DNA of 64,000 nucleotides from Batkoa obscura (taxonomy: Eukaryota > Entomophthoromycota > Entomophthoromycetes > Entomophthorales > Batkoaceae). The first letter of the stretch is position 1. Every line of letters starts with the position of its first letter. The DNA lies in the NCBI GenBank assembly GCA_030770535.1, contig JASVEC010000002.1, positions 744,001 through 808,000 of the forward strand, given 5' to 3'. The notes under the pieces are model-generated. The model saw nothing but the letters and a program-made list of their open reading frames with translations. It was not told where the DNA came from and did not search any database. This document shows positions 1 to 12,249 of the stretch, one piece after another. Both the position numbers and the translations under genes were made by a program.

Positions 1-1388
1 ACATCAGCAGATGGAATGACTGAAAATATAATTTGAACTATTTTAGATATAGCACCACCTGAATTTATATTTGTTTGTGCTGCAATCAAAGTTCCAACAT
101 AGGAAAGTAAGAAACTTAAGATGGCACATAAAATAGTTTTACCAATCCCAATATCTAAATAGAAATGATTTACCAAAATGTTTACTACTAGCGAGGTTAT
201 AAGACCAACAACCCACATCCAAGTTGGAACTTGTTCGTTTGGTGGTGCAGGATCATCATGATCTTCATATTCTACATCTTGTACATTTGATGGCGAGAAG
301 CGTCTATAGTAGCAATTCTTTAAAGAAATTAATGGACCCTTCAATCCAGTGAAAACAGTATCATAATTAACTATTAATTCAGTGAAACTGTATGCAAGCA
401 TCATTATGATACCAATCCAAAGATTCCATTGTACAATAGAAGTACCCGTGGGATTCTGAGTAATAACTAAACTCTTTCCAACAATATCTGTTAAATAAAA
501 AACACAAGGTCCAATTATGCCCCAGGCAAGCAAGGCTCCAGCAAGGAAAGAAAATGAAGTATTTAATCCAACCATCATTCCACAACCAAAAAATGCAGGA
601 GTAACCTGTGCTCTCCATCCCCAAATAGCATCCACAGCTATCACACTGGCGTTATTAGCGGCTGATCCAACCCAATAAAAGAAATGAAGGTCCCATAAGA
701 AGGGAACAAAAAAAGTAAATACACGATAAAGTAAAGAGCCAGCAAATGGAACCATCATATACCAAAGTTGTTTGGAAGCATTGCTGCTTGATTTTTTATG
801 GAGGTTCTTAATCACTTGAGATACTGCAGCTGGTCCTGGAAAAGGAAGTTTCTGTTTTAAAACAAAAGTGGTTCTCAAAGGAATAGCAAAAAACATGCCA
901 TAAAATGAAGCTGGAATAAGCCAACAAATTAATAATCCCCATGAAAGATGAAGTGGTGGAAATAACCCTAAGCGATATGCAGCTGGGATAACAGAAGAGA
1001 AGACGACTGTTAATCCAGCAGTTGCGGTAGCAGCTGTTTGTATTGTACAGGTTTCTCTGACACCAAGTGGGCCTCCACCAAGATAAAGTGGTAAATGAGA
1101 CATTAATTGAACAATACCAAAACCAGCAATTGAACCAAAGAAAGATCCTAAAAATTGCCATCCAGCTTTCAAACCCATATATATATTACTTGCACCAAGG
1201 ATACAGCCTAAAAGAGTACCAACAGCAATAGAACGGAATGTGAATTGATAATCTACTATATCTTCTGGAACGTCACGATCATTAATATTTTGAATTTGAT
1301 ATCTAGTGTCATCCTTTTCATTGATGTATGCATCATCCTTTTCACTCATAAAGGCGTCATCAACGTAGCTTTTTTCACCGGAAGTCAT
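1..1388 (-). CDS. OPT-family oligopeptide transporter, copy 1 (3' end cut by window start)
   Basis: The start codon is at 1388-1386 on the minus strand and the frame is open to base 1, so the first ~462 residues are present and the C-terminal third lies outside the window. The protein should be a polytopic proton-coupled OPT-superfamily carrier importing small peptides or metal chelates. It matches the complete copy at 32307-34373 without a single indel (coordinates sum to 33695), including the acidic, repeated N-terminus (SEKDDAYINEKDD) and the conserved NIYMGLKAGW segment. The two compared coding regions differ at only five bases (989, 1002, 1006, 1101, 1104), giving about three amino-acid changes. 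No intron is seen. A TATA box lies about 46 bp upstream. The exact substrate cannot be told from sequence. Confidence 0.93.
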   Translation of the reverse strand, partial: MTSGEKSYVDDAFMSEKDDAYINEKDDTRYQIQNINDRDVPEDIVDYQFTFRSIAVGTLLGCILGASNIYMGLKAGWQFLGSFFGSIAGFGIVQLMSHLPLYLGGGPLGVRETCTIQTAATATAGLTVVFSSVIPAAYRLGLFPPLHLSWGLLICWLIPASFYGMFFAIPLRTTFVLKQKLPFPGPAAVSQVIKNLHKKSSSNASKQLWYMMVPFAGSLLYRVFTFFVPFLWDLHFFYWVGSAANNASVIAVDAIWGWRAQVTPAFFGCGMMVGLNTSFSFLAGALLAWGIIGPCVFYLTDIVGKSLVITQNPTGTSIVQWNLWIGIIMMLAYSFTELIVNYDTVFTGLKGPLISLKNCYYRRFSPSNVQDVEYEDHDDPAPPNEQVPTWMWVVGLITSLVVNILVNHFYLDIGIGKTILCAILSFLLSYVGTLIAAQTNINSGGAISKIVQIIFSVIPSAD

Positions 1389-1433
1389 TTTTTAATGATG
1401 AATAAAAATTAGAAAAAAACAATAAAGCAAGGG

Positions 1434-1441
1434 TATTTATA
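1434..1441 (-). promoter_or_regulatory. TATA box of OPT copy 1
   Basis: TATAAATA on the minus strand ends 46 bp upstream of the start codon. The mirror copy has the same box at 32254-32261, inside the ~95 bp of 5' flank that is nearly identical between the copies (one difference seen). Confidence 0.6.
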
Positions 1442-1735
1442 ATCTAATCAAGTTCTGAAGAGCAATTACTTAATTTAGATGGATTTTGAATAAACAGGAA
1501 ATTTATTTTTAGAGGACAGCTAGATATTCTGGCAAGCAAAGTGTGTAAGATTAAAGAAATAGGCTAATTCACTAAATGAGTAAAAATAATAAACCTCGCG
1601 TTTAATTATAATTAATATAAAATACAAGGATATACAGGACAGATATATTTATTTAGTATAAATAAAAGAACTTTCAAAATATATAAACAATGCTTATATT
1701 TGAAATTTTAATTTGTCTCTAATTTATAGACTATA

Positions 1736-1834
1736 TTGGAAGTGTTTTTTGTTTATTAATTTTACTATTAATTTTTTCTCTCAAATTGCACTTAAAAAAC
1801 AGAAAAAATAATGAAACTAAAAAAACACCCTCAT
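1736..1834 (+). mobile_element. TA-MITE family A, copy 1 (inside arm 1)
   Basis: A diverged copy of the ~100-bp element family described at 61275-61374. It begins TGGAAGTG and ends ACACCCTCA. Arm 2 of the inverted duplication lacks it and keeps the apparent empty TA site at 31960-31961, so it inserted after the duplication or was lost precisely from the other arm. Confidence 0.75.
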
Positions 1835-2474
1835 GTCGTTCTTTTAATAGTTGTCCAATGTTGATTAATTTTGTTAGAACCCAATCCTGAAATAAGGGAT
1901 GGTCTATATTTGTCCTTTGTTACTTTATTGTTTCTAATCGAAATTAAATTTGGAGAATAAATTAGAACTTTGAAAAGCATGAAAATTGTACTAAAAATAT
2001 TATTAAGCAAGGTTGTAATTTTTTAATATCACTGCTTGTTAATGGATAAGGTTCTATTATTTCATACAGCCAAAAGTTTCTGAACTTATTTTCTATTTAA
2101 CAATATGGTTAAAATAAGAGCTTGGATACAAATTTATATGACCAAACTGTAAACAGTAGTAAAGTAATTCTAAAAGGACAAATGTGTATAAATAATAAAT
2201 ATTCTGATATCATCAATCCATAAATATGAACAATATTAAAGTTACTTAAAGAAGAGTATTTAAACAAATACCAAATTGAATATAGAACAATTTTTATATT
2301 GATTCCCCAAAGCCCCAAATAATCCACATAATTGGACTATTATAAATATCATGGTATAGATTTGACTACCCTATAGCCAGATTACTAGCTAGCCAAGCCC
2401 TAGCTTACTGATCAATGGATTTCGCTATAATCATTTAATAAGATACATTCAAGAAAAATTAAACATTGAGGATT

Positions 2475-2702
2475 CACTATTTTCATTTATCATTTACGTA
2501 GTTCCACAGAAAAGTGAACATTTTGAAATTAATAATATTATACCGTTTGCTTGGAAAATACATTGCGTATTTTCACGTAAATTAGCTTTAAATTTTTCGC
2601 ATTTACGCATAGAAACCGCGCAAAGTTCTGAGCAAATGGCGAAGTACTAATTTGATAAAGCTCTTTTTTGTGGAACTACGTGAATGATAAATGAAAATAA
2701 TG
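2475..2702. mobile_element. 228-bp MITE with ~42-bp terminal inverted repeats (family B)
   Basis: The left end CACTATTTTCATTTATCATT and the right end (reverse complement CATTATTTTCATTTATCATT) continue as matching arms through ACGTAGTTCCACA, with about 38 of 42 positions agreeing. The interior has no coding potential and holds shorter inverted motifs around GCATTTACGC and GCGTATTTTCACG. The target-site duplication is unclear; short ATTC-like sequence flanks both ends. I noticed no other copy in the window. It lies 0.7 kb upstream of the glutamyl-tRNA synthetase gene. Confidence 0.8.
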
Positions 2703-3391
2703 TATTCAAAAGCTTTCTATAGCGTTTTGTTTATTTCTTATGTAATCAAAAAAAATTAAAAATTAAAACCAAAATCAAAATCAAAATCAAAAATGTCTCT
2801 AAATAAAAATATTCGTTACAATTAAGTCATCTTTTAAAAAAATATTTAAAGCAATTGAATTAAATTGCTTTTAGTTATTTTACAATAGGTAAAAAATTAC
2901 TAAAGTGATGTGCATCAACAATTATTAAATTATAATTTTACTTAATAAATCAATCAGCATTTAAAATTCTAGTATTTCAATGAAAACATTATAGCCTTTA
3001 TTATTTGTCACAAATCTACCTCAAATATAATATAAAATGATACAAATATAAAGGGTGATTTACAAAAGGCCTAAGAAACCAACCCTTAGACGCATCTAAG
3101 TATATATCATATATGACCATATACTTTTGTAAGACATCAGTTTTTATTAACCCTTTTGGTACCAAACAAAATTTAAACCCAGTTGGATTTAAATTCAAAA
3201 ATTAAGCTCAAAATCATACCTATGGGGTTGAAAGGGTTGACTAAATGAAAAATCCCACCTATTTGTCAACATTGGAATTGATTTTCTTTAAAATGTTAAA
3301 TTTGACTCCAGCCAATCAATTCCATTTTAAAAATGACTCATAAGAAAAACCTACACACATTCTAAGTTTACTTTTAACAAAAACCAAGAAT
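2703..3391. other. AT-rich intergenic DNA upstream of GluRS
   Basis: No gene, RNA or repeat recognised. A minus-strand frame at 3016-3198 has no supporting features. No TATA box is visible close to the GluRS start. Confidence 0.5.
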
Positions 3392-5676
3392 ATGGCGGCT
3401 GTAGATAAACCAGTAAGTTAGCATTTTTGTTAAGCCCCGAAAAGACTAACTTTTGCCCCCCAAATAGAAAGACCAAGGAAGCTTTGAAATCGATTTAAAA
3501 GATGCTACTGAAGGAAATGTAGTAACCCGTTTCCCCCCAGAACCCAGTGGTTATTTACATATTGGTCATGCTAAGGCTGCTTTATTAAACGATTATTTTT
3601 CTAAAGCTTATAAAGGAAAGCTAATTATCCGTTTTGATGATACAAATCCTTCAAAGGAAAAGGTAAGTTTTTGAATTCTTTTATTCAAAAGAAAGAGACT
3701 GATATTAATTTTACTAGAGTGAGTTTGAAGAGAGTATTAAAGAGGATCTTTTATTGTTAGGAATTAAAGGAGATGTTATTACTCATACTTCTGATCATTT
3801 TGATAAATTATATCAACTTGCTATTGATACCATTAAAAAGGGATTAGCCTATGTAGACGACACTGATCAAAATACGGTATACTTTAATTTAAATATAAGT
3901 AACTTAAATAACAATTTAAAATAGATGAGAGATGAACGTATGAAAGGAATTGCATCTAAAAACCGTGATTTATCAATTGAAGAAAATCTTAAACGTTTTC
4001 AAGAAATGACTGAAGGAACTGAGTTTGTAAAATTTCATTTTTAGTTTACTATTCCAAAATGTTAATTAAGTTCATAGGGTTTAACAGCTTGTTTAAGAGC
4101 TAAAATGAGTGTTGATAACAAAAATAAGGCTATGAGAGATCCTGTTATTTATCGTTGTAATTTAACTCCGCATCATAGAACTGGGTAAATTATCAACTAT
4201 TTTAGACATGAAAGTTGATAATTAATTTTTATTTTTTTAGTTCCAAATATAAAGTTTATCCAACTTATGATTTTGCTTGCCCGGCTGTAGATAGTATTGA
4301 AGGTGTAACTCATGCTTTAAGAACTAATGAATATCGTGATCGTAATCCACAATATGAATGGTTCTTAGAAAAACTAGAATTAAGAAAGGTCCATATTTGG
4401 GATTTTAGGTAACTTTATATATTCCATAGCCACAAACTTTATAGCTGACTCTTATTTAGCCGTATCAACTTTGTTTATACTTTACTTTCCAAACGTAAAT
4501 TACAATGGTTTGTTGATCAAAATTTAGTAACTGGATGGGATGATCCAAGATTTCCAACTGTCCGTGGTATTCGCCGTCGCGGTATGACTATTGATGCTTT
4601 AAAACAATATATTTTAATGCAAGGTGCATCACAATCAACTCTTATGTTAGAATGGGATAAACTTTGGGCACTAAATAAAAAAACTATTGATCCAGTTGCT
4701 CCAAGACATGTAGCTTTAACTAAAGAAAATATGTAAGTTTTTGTTTTATAAACGATTGAAAGCTATTAATAAGTTTTAGTTGTCAAGTTAAGATCACTGG
4801 TCACGAAGGTCCAGATTCTAAAGAGATTCCTTTACATAAAAAAAATTTAGATTTAGGGAATAAGACTACTTATTATTCTTCTAACATTTACCTTGAACAA
4901 GAAGATGTTAAAGATTTAGTTAATGGCGAAGAAGTAAATTAGTTATTTAAGTATTTATTAACCATATATTTATTATTAATTAGATTACACTTATGGATTG
5001 GGGTAATGCCATTGTAGAAGAAGTGGTTAAAAATGAGAGTGGAATTGTAACTTCTGCTACTCTTAAATTACATCTTGAAGGTGATTTTAAAAAAACTAAA
5101 AAGAAATTAACTTGGTTAGCCAATGTTGAAAAATTAGTCAACTGTACTTTATTAGATTATGATTATCTAATCACAAAGAAAAAATTAGAAGAAAACGATG
5201 AAGTTGCTAATTTTGTGACTCCAATTAGTGAATTTAAAACTAATACTTTTGCTGATCCTAATGTAGAATCTCTTAAAAAAGGCGATATTATTCAATTTGA
5301 ACGTAAAGGTTATTATATCGTTGATAAGGAATATACCGATAGTGAACCCCATCTTAACTTGATTTATATCCCAGATGGTAAAGCCAAGAGTATGGCATCT
5401 AAAGCGGATAAAGAACCAATTAAAACCGATAATAAGGAAGCAGCTGGATCCAAGAAAGCAGCCAAGAAAGCAGCAGATAAAGAAAAACGTAAAGATAAAA
5501 AGAAAGCTAGTAAAGAAAAGGAAGCTGGAGGTTATTTTTATGAAGATGGGATTGCCAAAAGTTTAAAACATTTAAATTTAAAATGTATGTATCAAGTTAA
5601 ATCATTATATAAAAATATGCAAACCCCAGATCCAAAGGATTGTTGTAAGATGTATGTCTCTAAGAGTTATTATTAA
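3392..5676 (+). CDS. GUS1: Glutamyl-tRNA synthetase, cytosolic
   Basis: Charges tRNA-Glu with glutamate in the cytosol. Nine exons join in frame: 3392-3412, 3468-3662, 3718-3876, 3925-4026, 4078-4184, 4241-4408, 4460-4732, 4780-4933, 4984-5676, for 623 residues. Class I signatures are clear: [18 protein letters not shown] (HIGH motif, residues ~25-42) and [11 protein letters not shown] (KMSKS equivalent). The [11 protein letters not shown] wording and [15 protein letters not shown] block mark it as the eukaryotic Glu enzyme rather than GlnRS. The anticodon-binding beta-barrels end near residue 526 (IPDGK). A lysine-rich linker (~527-577) and a 46-residue Cys-containing tail of unknown kind follow. 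Only seven codons precede intron 1 and the catalytic core starts at once, so the N-terminal GST-like domain of yeast GluRS is absent. Confidence 0.95.
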
Positions 5677-6359
5677 GGGAAAATTGATTGACAAAATCAT
5701 AGAGGAAATAAAAATTGGTTGAAATGATGTTGTATTAATATGTTTCTTTATAATTGTTTATTAAATCTTGTAAAAACATGGATTACAGTTTCTGAATTAT
5801 TACACTATTACTTCTAAACTAATATTTTGCTATATATGCGTTTTTACACTTTGTTATAATAATAAGGGTTATTATTATAAACATTTTTAGTCTATCAATT
5901 ATTTATTATTCTTTTTACTATAAGAATATAATAGCTATTATTATTATAAGCAATCTAACTAATATAAATACGATGGAAGGTTATTAAATAGCTTTGCTTT
6001 ATCTTGGACATGTCTTACATTTATAATTTATATTCATATTCAAGTGCAACATTATTTTATCTTTAAGTCTTTTATGGATAAAATGGAGTGGAAAGATCAA
6101 AGCGTACCATTGGGATTATCTAATCTAAATCAGAACCTTACACTAGTTTTAAATTAATAGAATTCCATTAAAATGAACATGATAATTTAACTCTAATCCG
6201 TTAAAAAAAGTCCAAATTACGCAACAAAAACCAACAAAATATTCAAATATTTAAATAAAAAATAATTTAACAGTCCATTTTCAACTTAGCATCTATTTTA
6301 ATAAATATTAATCTTGGATATAAATTAGCAAAAAAACAATTTCAAGCTTTAATAATTCA
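5677..6359. other. Intergenic spacer between GluRS and the RalGAP-like gene
   Basis: About 0.68 kb of AT-rich DNA. Short AATAAA-like signals occur just after the GluRS stop. No gene or repeat of note seen. Confidence 0.5.
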
Positions 6360-8912
6360 ATGGATAAACGGATATCCAATATCTTACCCAAATTACGTAA
6401 AGCCTCCATTGATCAAAATCAACATTTAAGTGAAATTGGAACTATAACCTCATCCACTTTTCCTCAACAAAGAGAAATCATCGCTGAAACCAACCACGAG
6501 CCTTTAACATTAAAGGAAAAAGTAAAGTTAACCCAAAGCTATATTGATAGTTTACCTAGTTCAGTGAAAATAATACAAAAGAAAATGAGCCGTAGCCAAA
6601 CGGAAAAATCAATGAACAAAAAGATTAAAATATTAAAAGATGGAAAAGAGAAGATTAAAATTCGATTTAACACCTTATTGGAGATATTGAGTAGGTTTTG
6701 ATATTATAATTTAATTTTTGTTTTTCAATAATTGATTTTTATCTTTTATATAGATGACTTACCAGATTATGAAAAACCCAATTTTTTTATTGAGCATGCA
6801 GAAGCAATTTTTGATACTACTGGCTCTATGTTTTTGAAACTGGTTACTAAAATTAAGCGTAAGTAAATTTATTGTATAAATAATTAAATAATTAACTTGT
6901 ATTAGAAAAAGGCAATTCCAGTATAAATTCAAAAGAGATATTGTCTTTATATAAGACATTTCCAATATTAAAAATGATCTTTTTACACCTTAGAGAAAAA
7001 GTAAAACAAGGTTGGCAAGAAGAAACATTATGTAATTTATATTTATGTTAATAATTTTTATATCAAACTTAATTATTTTTCTATTTATTTAGTATTATTA
7101 TTAACACAATTATTACATTATGGTAATCATCCTAAATTACGTGAACAAGGATTTGAATTATTGTTATTGTGGATAAGTATATTAAAAACACCAAATGAAG
7201 GACCGATATGGTTATATAGAAATAGTATAGCTTTAGATGTATATGCATTTGATAAATATAGTTTAAATAATATAACAAATGATGTAACTGGAGTAGGATA
7301 TAGTAAAATGGGACAAGAATTAATTCATGTAGATGATCGAACACCTTTAGTATTAAATCCCTCACCACAATCTTATCACGATTCTAATAATTTGTTTATT
7401 ATACTATTGAAAAATTTAATTAAACTAAGTTATATAGCTTCAGGATTTACACTAAGTAATAACTTAGATTTAACAGATAAACAAAAAGAAGAAAACGGAT
7501 TTCCAAATGAAGATTATTATCAAGGTATGGGAATGGATTCAGCCTATGCTTCAGTGAAGTTTATGTTTTTGTTATTTCAAAATTTTTATTTAGCTAAATT
7601 ATTTCCAATTAATAATCAAGATTTATTTTCTCCAGCAACTCAATCTCAATTTAATAATTTACAAAATTGTCCACCTTCTTTATTGAGAATTTTTATTTTA
7701 TTTTTAGTGCAAAATTGTTTGGATGATGGCTTTAAATTAAAAGGTTTAAATCAATTTAATATAAACAACAATAATAGTCAATATAATAATAATTCAGAAA
7801 TTCGTTCTTCTCCTGCTTGTCCAATATTAAAGAAACTAATATTTAGTACAAATGTTTCTAGAGATTTTATTAATGATATATTAAGGCAGTCTTTAAATCT
7901 GATTAGGTTTGGTTTTAATCAACAAGCTATGGAAACTGTACGTGGAGCTATATTAATTATTGGTACTTGGTTCTTAGCAGATGATAATGAAAAACCAGTA
8001 TTTTTAAGACCAATAATAAATAATAATAATAATAATAATGAAATGAATACTAATAATAATTATAAAGAACATGTGTTATATTATTTGAGATTATTGCAAA
8101 ATACAATAAATTTCAATATTGAATACTCAATACTAGATAAAATAAAAAGAAATTCAAGAGAAGATATGTTTAATACAACAATATCGGATTATGATACAAA
8201 TCAACAAAAGAATATTGGTAAAGCACATATAATGGAATTGACAGAATATCAAGCTAAATGTTATGAAGAAATATTTTTAATATTTAAAGCAATAATAAGC
8301 AATTCTAACAATTCTTTTGATTTAAGATGTAAACGATTTGTTTGTGAGATATTATTAGAATTAAATGAACAATTTTTATATTTATTAGAAAATGAACCAA
8401 CATTAATATTATCTCATGCAACAGGTAAATTTGAATGTAAATCCAAATGGTTAAATTTTATATTAGATAGTTTACATGAAACTTTATTTTATGCTTGGTC
8501 TTGTTCTAATTTAGATGATAAAAGTTTATGGCTGAGTTACCAACAATCTTTGATTAATTCAACGATCTTACCAACAGCAATTAAACACTGGTGTATTACA
8601 TTAAAAAGAATAACAAGGATATTAATTAATAAATTATATGGTTTAGAGTTAGATTTCAATCGAGTTGATTTATTAGATTTATTAAACTATGGGACTAAAA
8701 AAATAAATAAAGGAGGTATTAAAAATATGCAATCTAAAAAAGAGTTAGTTAAACTAAAAGAAAATTTACACAAAGAACTAAAAAACAAAGAATATAAAAG
8801 ATCATCAAGTCAAACATCTAACAAAATTAATTTAGTTAAAAAAAACCTATCGATTAGTCGACGAGGGAGTACAAAAATAAGTAATAATAAGCTATCATTA
8901 GATGAAGCAATC

Positions 8913-8958
<46 letters not shown>

Positions 8959-10739
8959 GTAACATATTGAGTAATAATAATAGTAATAATAATTTATCAG
9001 ATATATATGGATTTTATCTATTATCTAATTATTATAAATTAATTATTCATCCAAATTTACCTAGATCTTCTACTTCATCTATTCATTCTTCTCATACTCA
9101 TTCTTCTTCTCAAGGTTCTCAACAAACCCCAAATTCATTATCACCAAAAATGACAAATTCATTATCACCAATACAAACAAATGATGATAATAATAATAAT
9201 ATACAATTAGAAAAGAATAACAACAACAATATATATGGACATTGTATATTTGACCATACATTTAATAAAATAATATCAACAGAAATTAATTACTCAATAT
9301 TGAATTGGAATTCATCTGAAGCAATTTTTTTATGGAAAAACATATTATCATGTTTGGGTAATATTAATGAAATTAAATCTAATCGACATCAAGAAATCAC
9401 CTTAAAATGTATCGTTGAAGTATATGATGCCTTACAATCAATTAAATCATTTCGATCCCCACATCAAATCAATATTCCATGTATTAAAGAAATGTCCATA
9501 TGGATTATAGGAGCTTTGGATTTACCCTCAATTTATGAAAATGGCAAATCAATAGCCTTTGAATGGATGTGCCGAGTGATGTCTCATCGTAGAACACATG
9601 ATAAATTTTTATTATTAGAAAATCCATTATCATTTTATCAGCAATTATTGAAAGCATTAACAAGTAAAAATCCCAAATTATTTCAAATTATATTAGAACA
9701 AGGAACCTTTGCCTTTTCGAGAATGTTACCTGGGATTAACTTATTAGCACCAACACTAGTAGATACAATTAAATTTATGCTAGAAGAACCAAAACCTAAT
9801 ATTGCAGGTAGAACTCGACTACCTGAAGAATTAAGACAAAAATGTATTACAATGTTAGCTTCTCTTTTACATTTACCTTATCAATTCAAAGGTATGGAAT
9901 TACCTAATTTAGATCAATTAAAATCATCCATTAAAGGCAGTAATAAACCAATTAAAGTTGAAGAAATCGGACAAAAAATTAAAAGTATATTACATTATTT
10001 ATTAGATGAAGACGAATGGTCTACTCAATTAGAAACTTATCCAACTACTTATTCAATGATTATATGTGCTTTATGTGTACAAACTACACATGAAATAGGA
10101 AACATTAACAATTTAGATAAACAATTAATTAAGAGTAATTTAACAGCAATATTAGATCAACTATATTCAAGCCATTATATATTAGTTAATTCAGCTATTG
10201 ATTGTATATCTTCTTTTGCATTAACATTTTCTGATCTAATTTTAATTGATTCAAGTTATTTAAGATCAATATTGGAAGATATTATCGGAGCAATTAAAGT
10301 CCATTTAAATTTATTAAATAATAATTCATCAAGTCAAAATCGATATGTATTAACTCGATTATTTGCATGTTTATTAGAATGGTTAATGATTTCACCAAAA
10401 AATTTATTTTTAGAATCAAAATTAGAAAAAGCAATACTAGGTATATTAGAAAGAGCAATTATTGAAAATCAAACAAAAAATCTAATGTGTTCTGATGTTA
10501 AAGATGCAGCTAATGTAGTATTATATCAATTAATTAATCATTTTGGTATGGATTTTAGAATTCAAAATCAATTTTCTTTAGAAACTGATTTAATTGAAAT
10601 GGAATATGATACAGAAATATTAAGTAAATGTGAGTTTATTGCATTTAATGATAATGTCATATTTGCTATTTATCCGCCTAACTCATTAGAAAAAAATTGT
10701 TTAAAAATTAGAAATTTTTTAGGTAAATTTGCTTGGGAT

Positions 10740-10781
<42 letters not shown>

Positions 10782-12249
10782 CAAAAATTAATAAGTGAGG
10801 AAGATAATAAACCAATAATAGAAGCAACTATTAATAGGAACAATAATGATAACCAACAAGAAGAAAATGAAATTGAATTCAATTGGAATTATCCTGTTGA
10901 AGATAAACCTAATCATTTAATAACTAATAACGAAGAAGATAATGAAGACAGTTTAATAGATAATTATATTGAATTTGAAGAACCACCAATGTTTGATTAT
11001 GAAGAACCTTTATTAAATAAAATTGATATGTTAGAATCGGCCTTAGATTTTGTTGAACAAAGTTTTGAAGATCATGGATATTCTCATTGGGTAAGAACAA
11101 TACCCAATCGTAAAGTCATACAATCTAAACATATTCAAACAGAAGAAAATAATTATAATAGTAAAGAATATTATAAAGTTCCTTACAATGAGAATAAGGA
11201 TAACAATGAATTCAATAATCTATTAAGAGAACACCAGACATTATTATCATATTTACAAATTATATCCACAGAAAAAATGAATTGTAATAAATTAGTTATG
11301 TTAAAAAATAGCGATTCACTCATAAGAGATTTAAAAGCATTAGATCGCAAACATAGTAGAGAAACAATAAAAATAGCTTTGATTTATGTCAAAGATGGAC
11401 AAACAAGTGAAGATAGTATTTTACTAAATGAAAGTAGTTCTATAGAATTTGAATCATTTGCCAAAAATTTAGGTTGGGAAGTCGAATTAAAAACACATGG
11501 GGGCTATCTAGGTGGATTAGAAAGAAATGGAGTTAATGGAAAAACATCTATCTATTATTCTAATCCAACATTAGAAATAATGTATCATGATATAACACGA
11601 ATGCCCAATGATATTAAAGATATTTATCAAGTCAAAAAGAAACGACATGTTGGTAATGATCCAGTTCATATTGTTTGGAATGAAAATCAATGTGACTATT
11701 CTCCATTAACTATTGGGGGTGATTTTGGTAATGCTCAAATTATTATTCATCCAATGAAAAATCAATTATTTGATATAAGAATCTATAAAGATGGACAAGT
11801 AAGTTTATTATAAATAATAATAAATAAATAAACAAAAGAGAAAGAAGAACTTAACTAATATTCTCTTCTTTTTAGTGTGGTCATTTTGGTCCATTAATTA
11901 CTGGCATGGTAATACCTAAGAATATATTAGCTTCTTTAGTACGTACAACAGCAATCAATGCTTATAGATCCATACTTTGTAGATCATTAAATTATAATTA
12001 CAATGCACTTCATCCGTAAGTTGATTATTCATTTATAATAGAGATAAAAATATAATAATAGTAACAATAATAATAATAATTTATATTTTAGATCTATTGA
12101 ACGATCTCATGAAATTCATGCTATGATTAGAAAACATAAAATTGATGGGGAAGGGTAAATTGAATTATTCTAATTGTACAAATATTAAACTTAATGTTTT
12201 ATTTTTTAGAAAAGGGATGGAATTAATGAAAAAAATTTATCAATTTTAA
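6360..12249 (+). CDS. RalGAP-alpha-like GTPase-activating protein (Rap/Ran-GAP domain)
   Basis: Seven exons join in frame (6360-6690, 6754-6858, 6906-7031, 7093-11798, 11876-12015, 12092-12154, 12210-12249) to give 1836 residues. The C-terminal ~230 residues (from about 1605) are a Rap/Ran-GAP domain. KRHVGNDPVHIVWNEN carries the catalytic Asn-thumb asparagine, and the later FGPLITG...VRTTAINAYRS block is characteristic of RalGAP-alpha subunits rather than tuberin. The large N-terminal part is probably a helical scaffold, interrupted by Asn runs coded by AAT repeats (8913-8958, 10742-10781) and an S/H-rich segment. By family it should stimulate GTP hydrolysis on a Ral/Rheb-type GTPase, usually with a beta subunit; no beta gene is in the window. 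Exon 4 alone is 4.7 kb. Confidence 0.9.
8913..8958 (+). repeat. AAT microsatellite coding for an Asn run (RalGAP-like gene)
   Basis: About 15 AAT units in frame. The run is likely length-polymorphic and falls in a low-complexity linker well away from the GAP domain. Confidence 0.9.
10742..10781 (+). repeat. Second AAT microsatellite in the RalGAP-like gene
   Basis: About 13 AAT units in frame, followed by an acidic Asn-rich linker before the GAP domain. Confidence 0.9.

Larger units (their letters stand above)
1..2325 (-). repeat. Inverted duplication, arm 1
   Basis: This arm is reverse-complementary to about 31437-33694. It covers the OPT coding region and about 0.9 kb of 5' flank. Coding DNA and the nearest ~95 bp are almost identical. 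Farther out, identity falls to very roughly three quarters by eye, with indels. The arm contains a MITE (about 1736-1834) that is absent from arm 2. The outer limit of similarity near 2325 is approximate. Confidence 0.92.

Noticed and set aside
379-1161. Short minus-strand frames within OPT copy 1 (and their equivalents in copy 2)
   Set aside because: Off-frame shadows of the OPT coding sequence; their conservation only reflects the near-identity of the copies.
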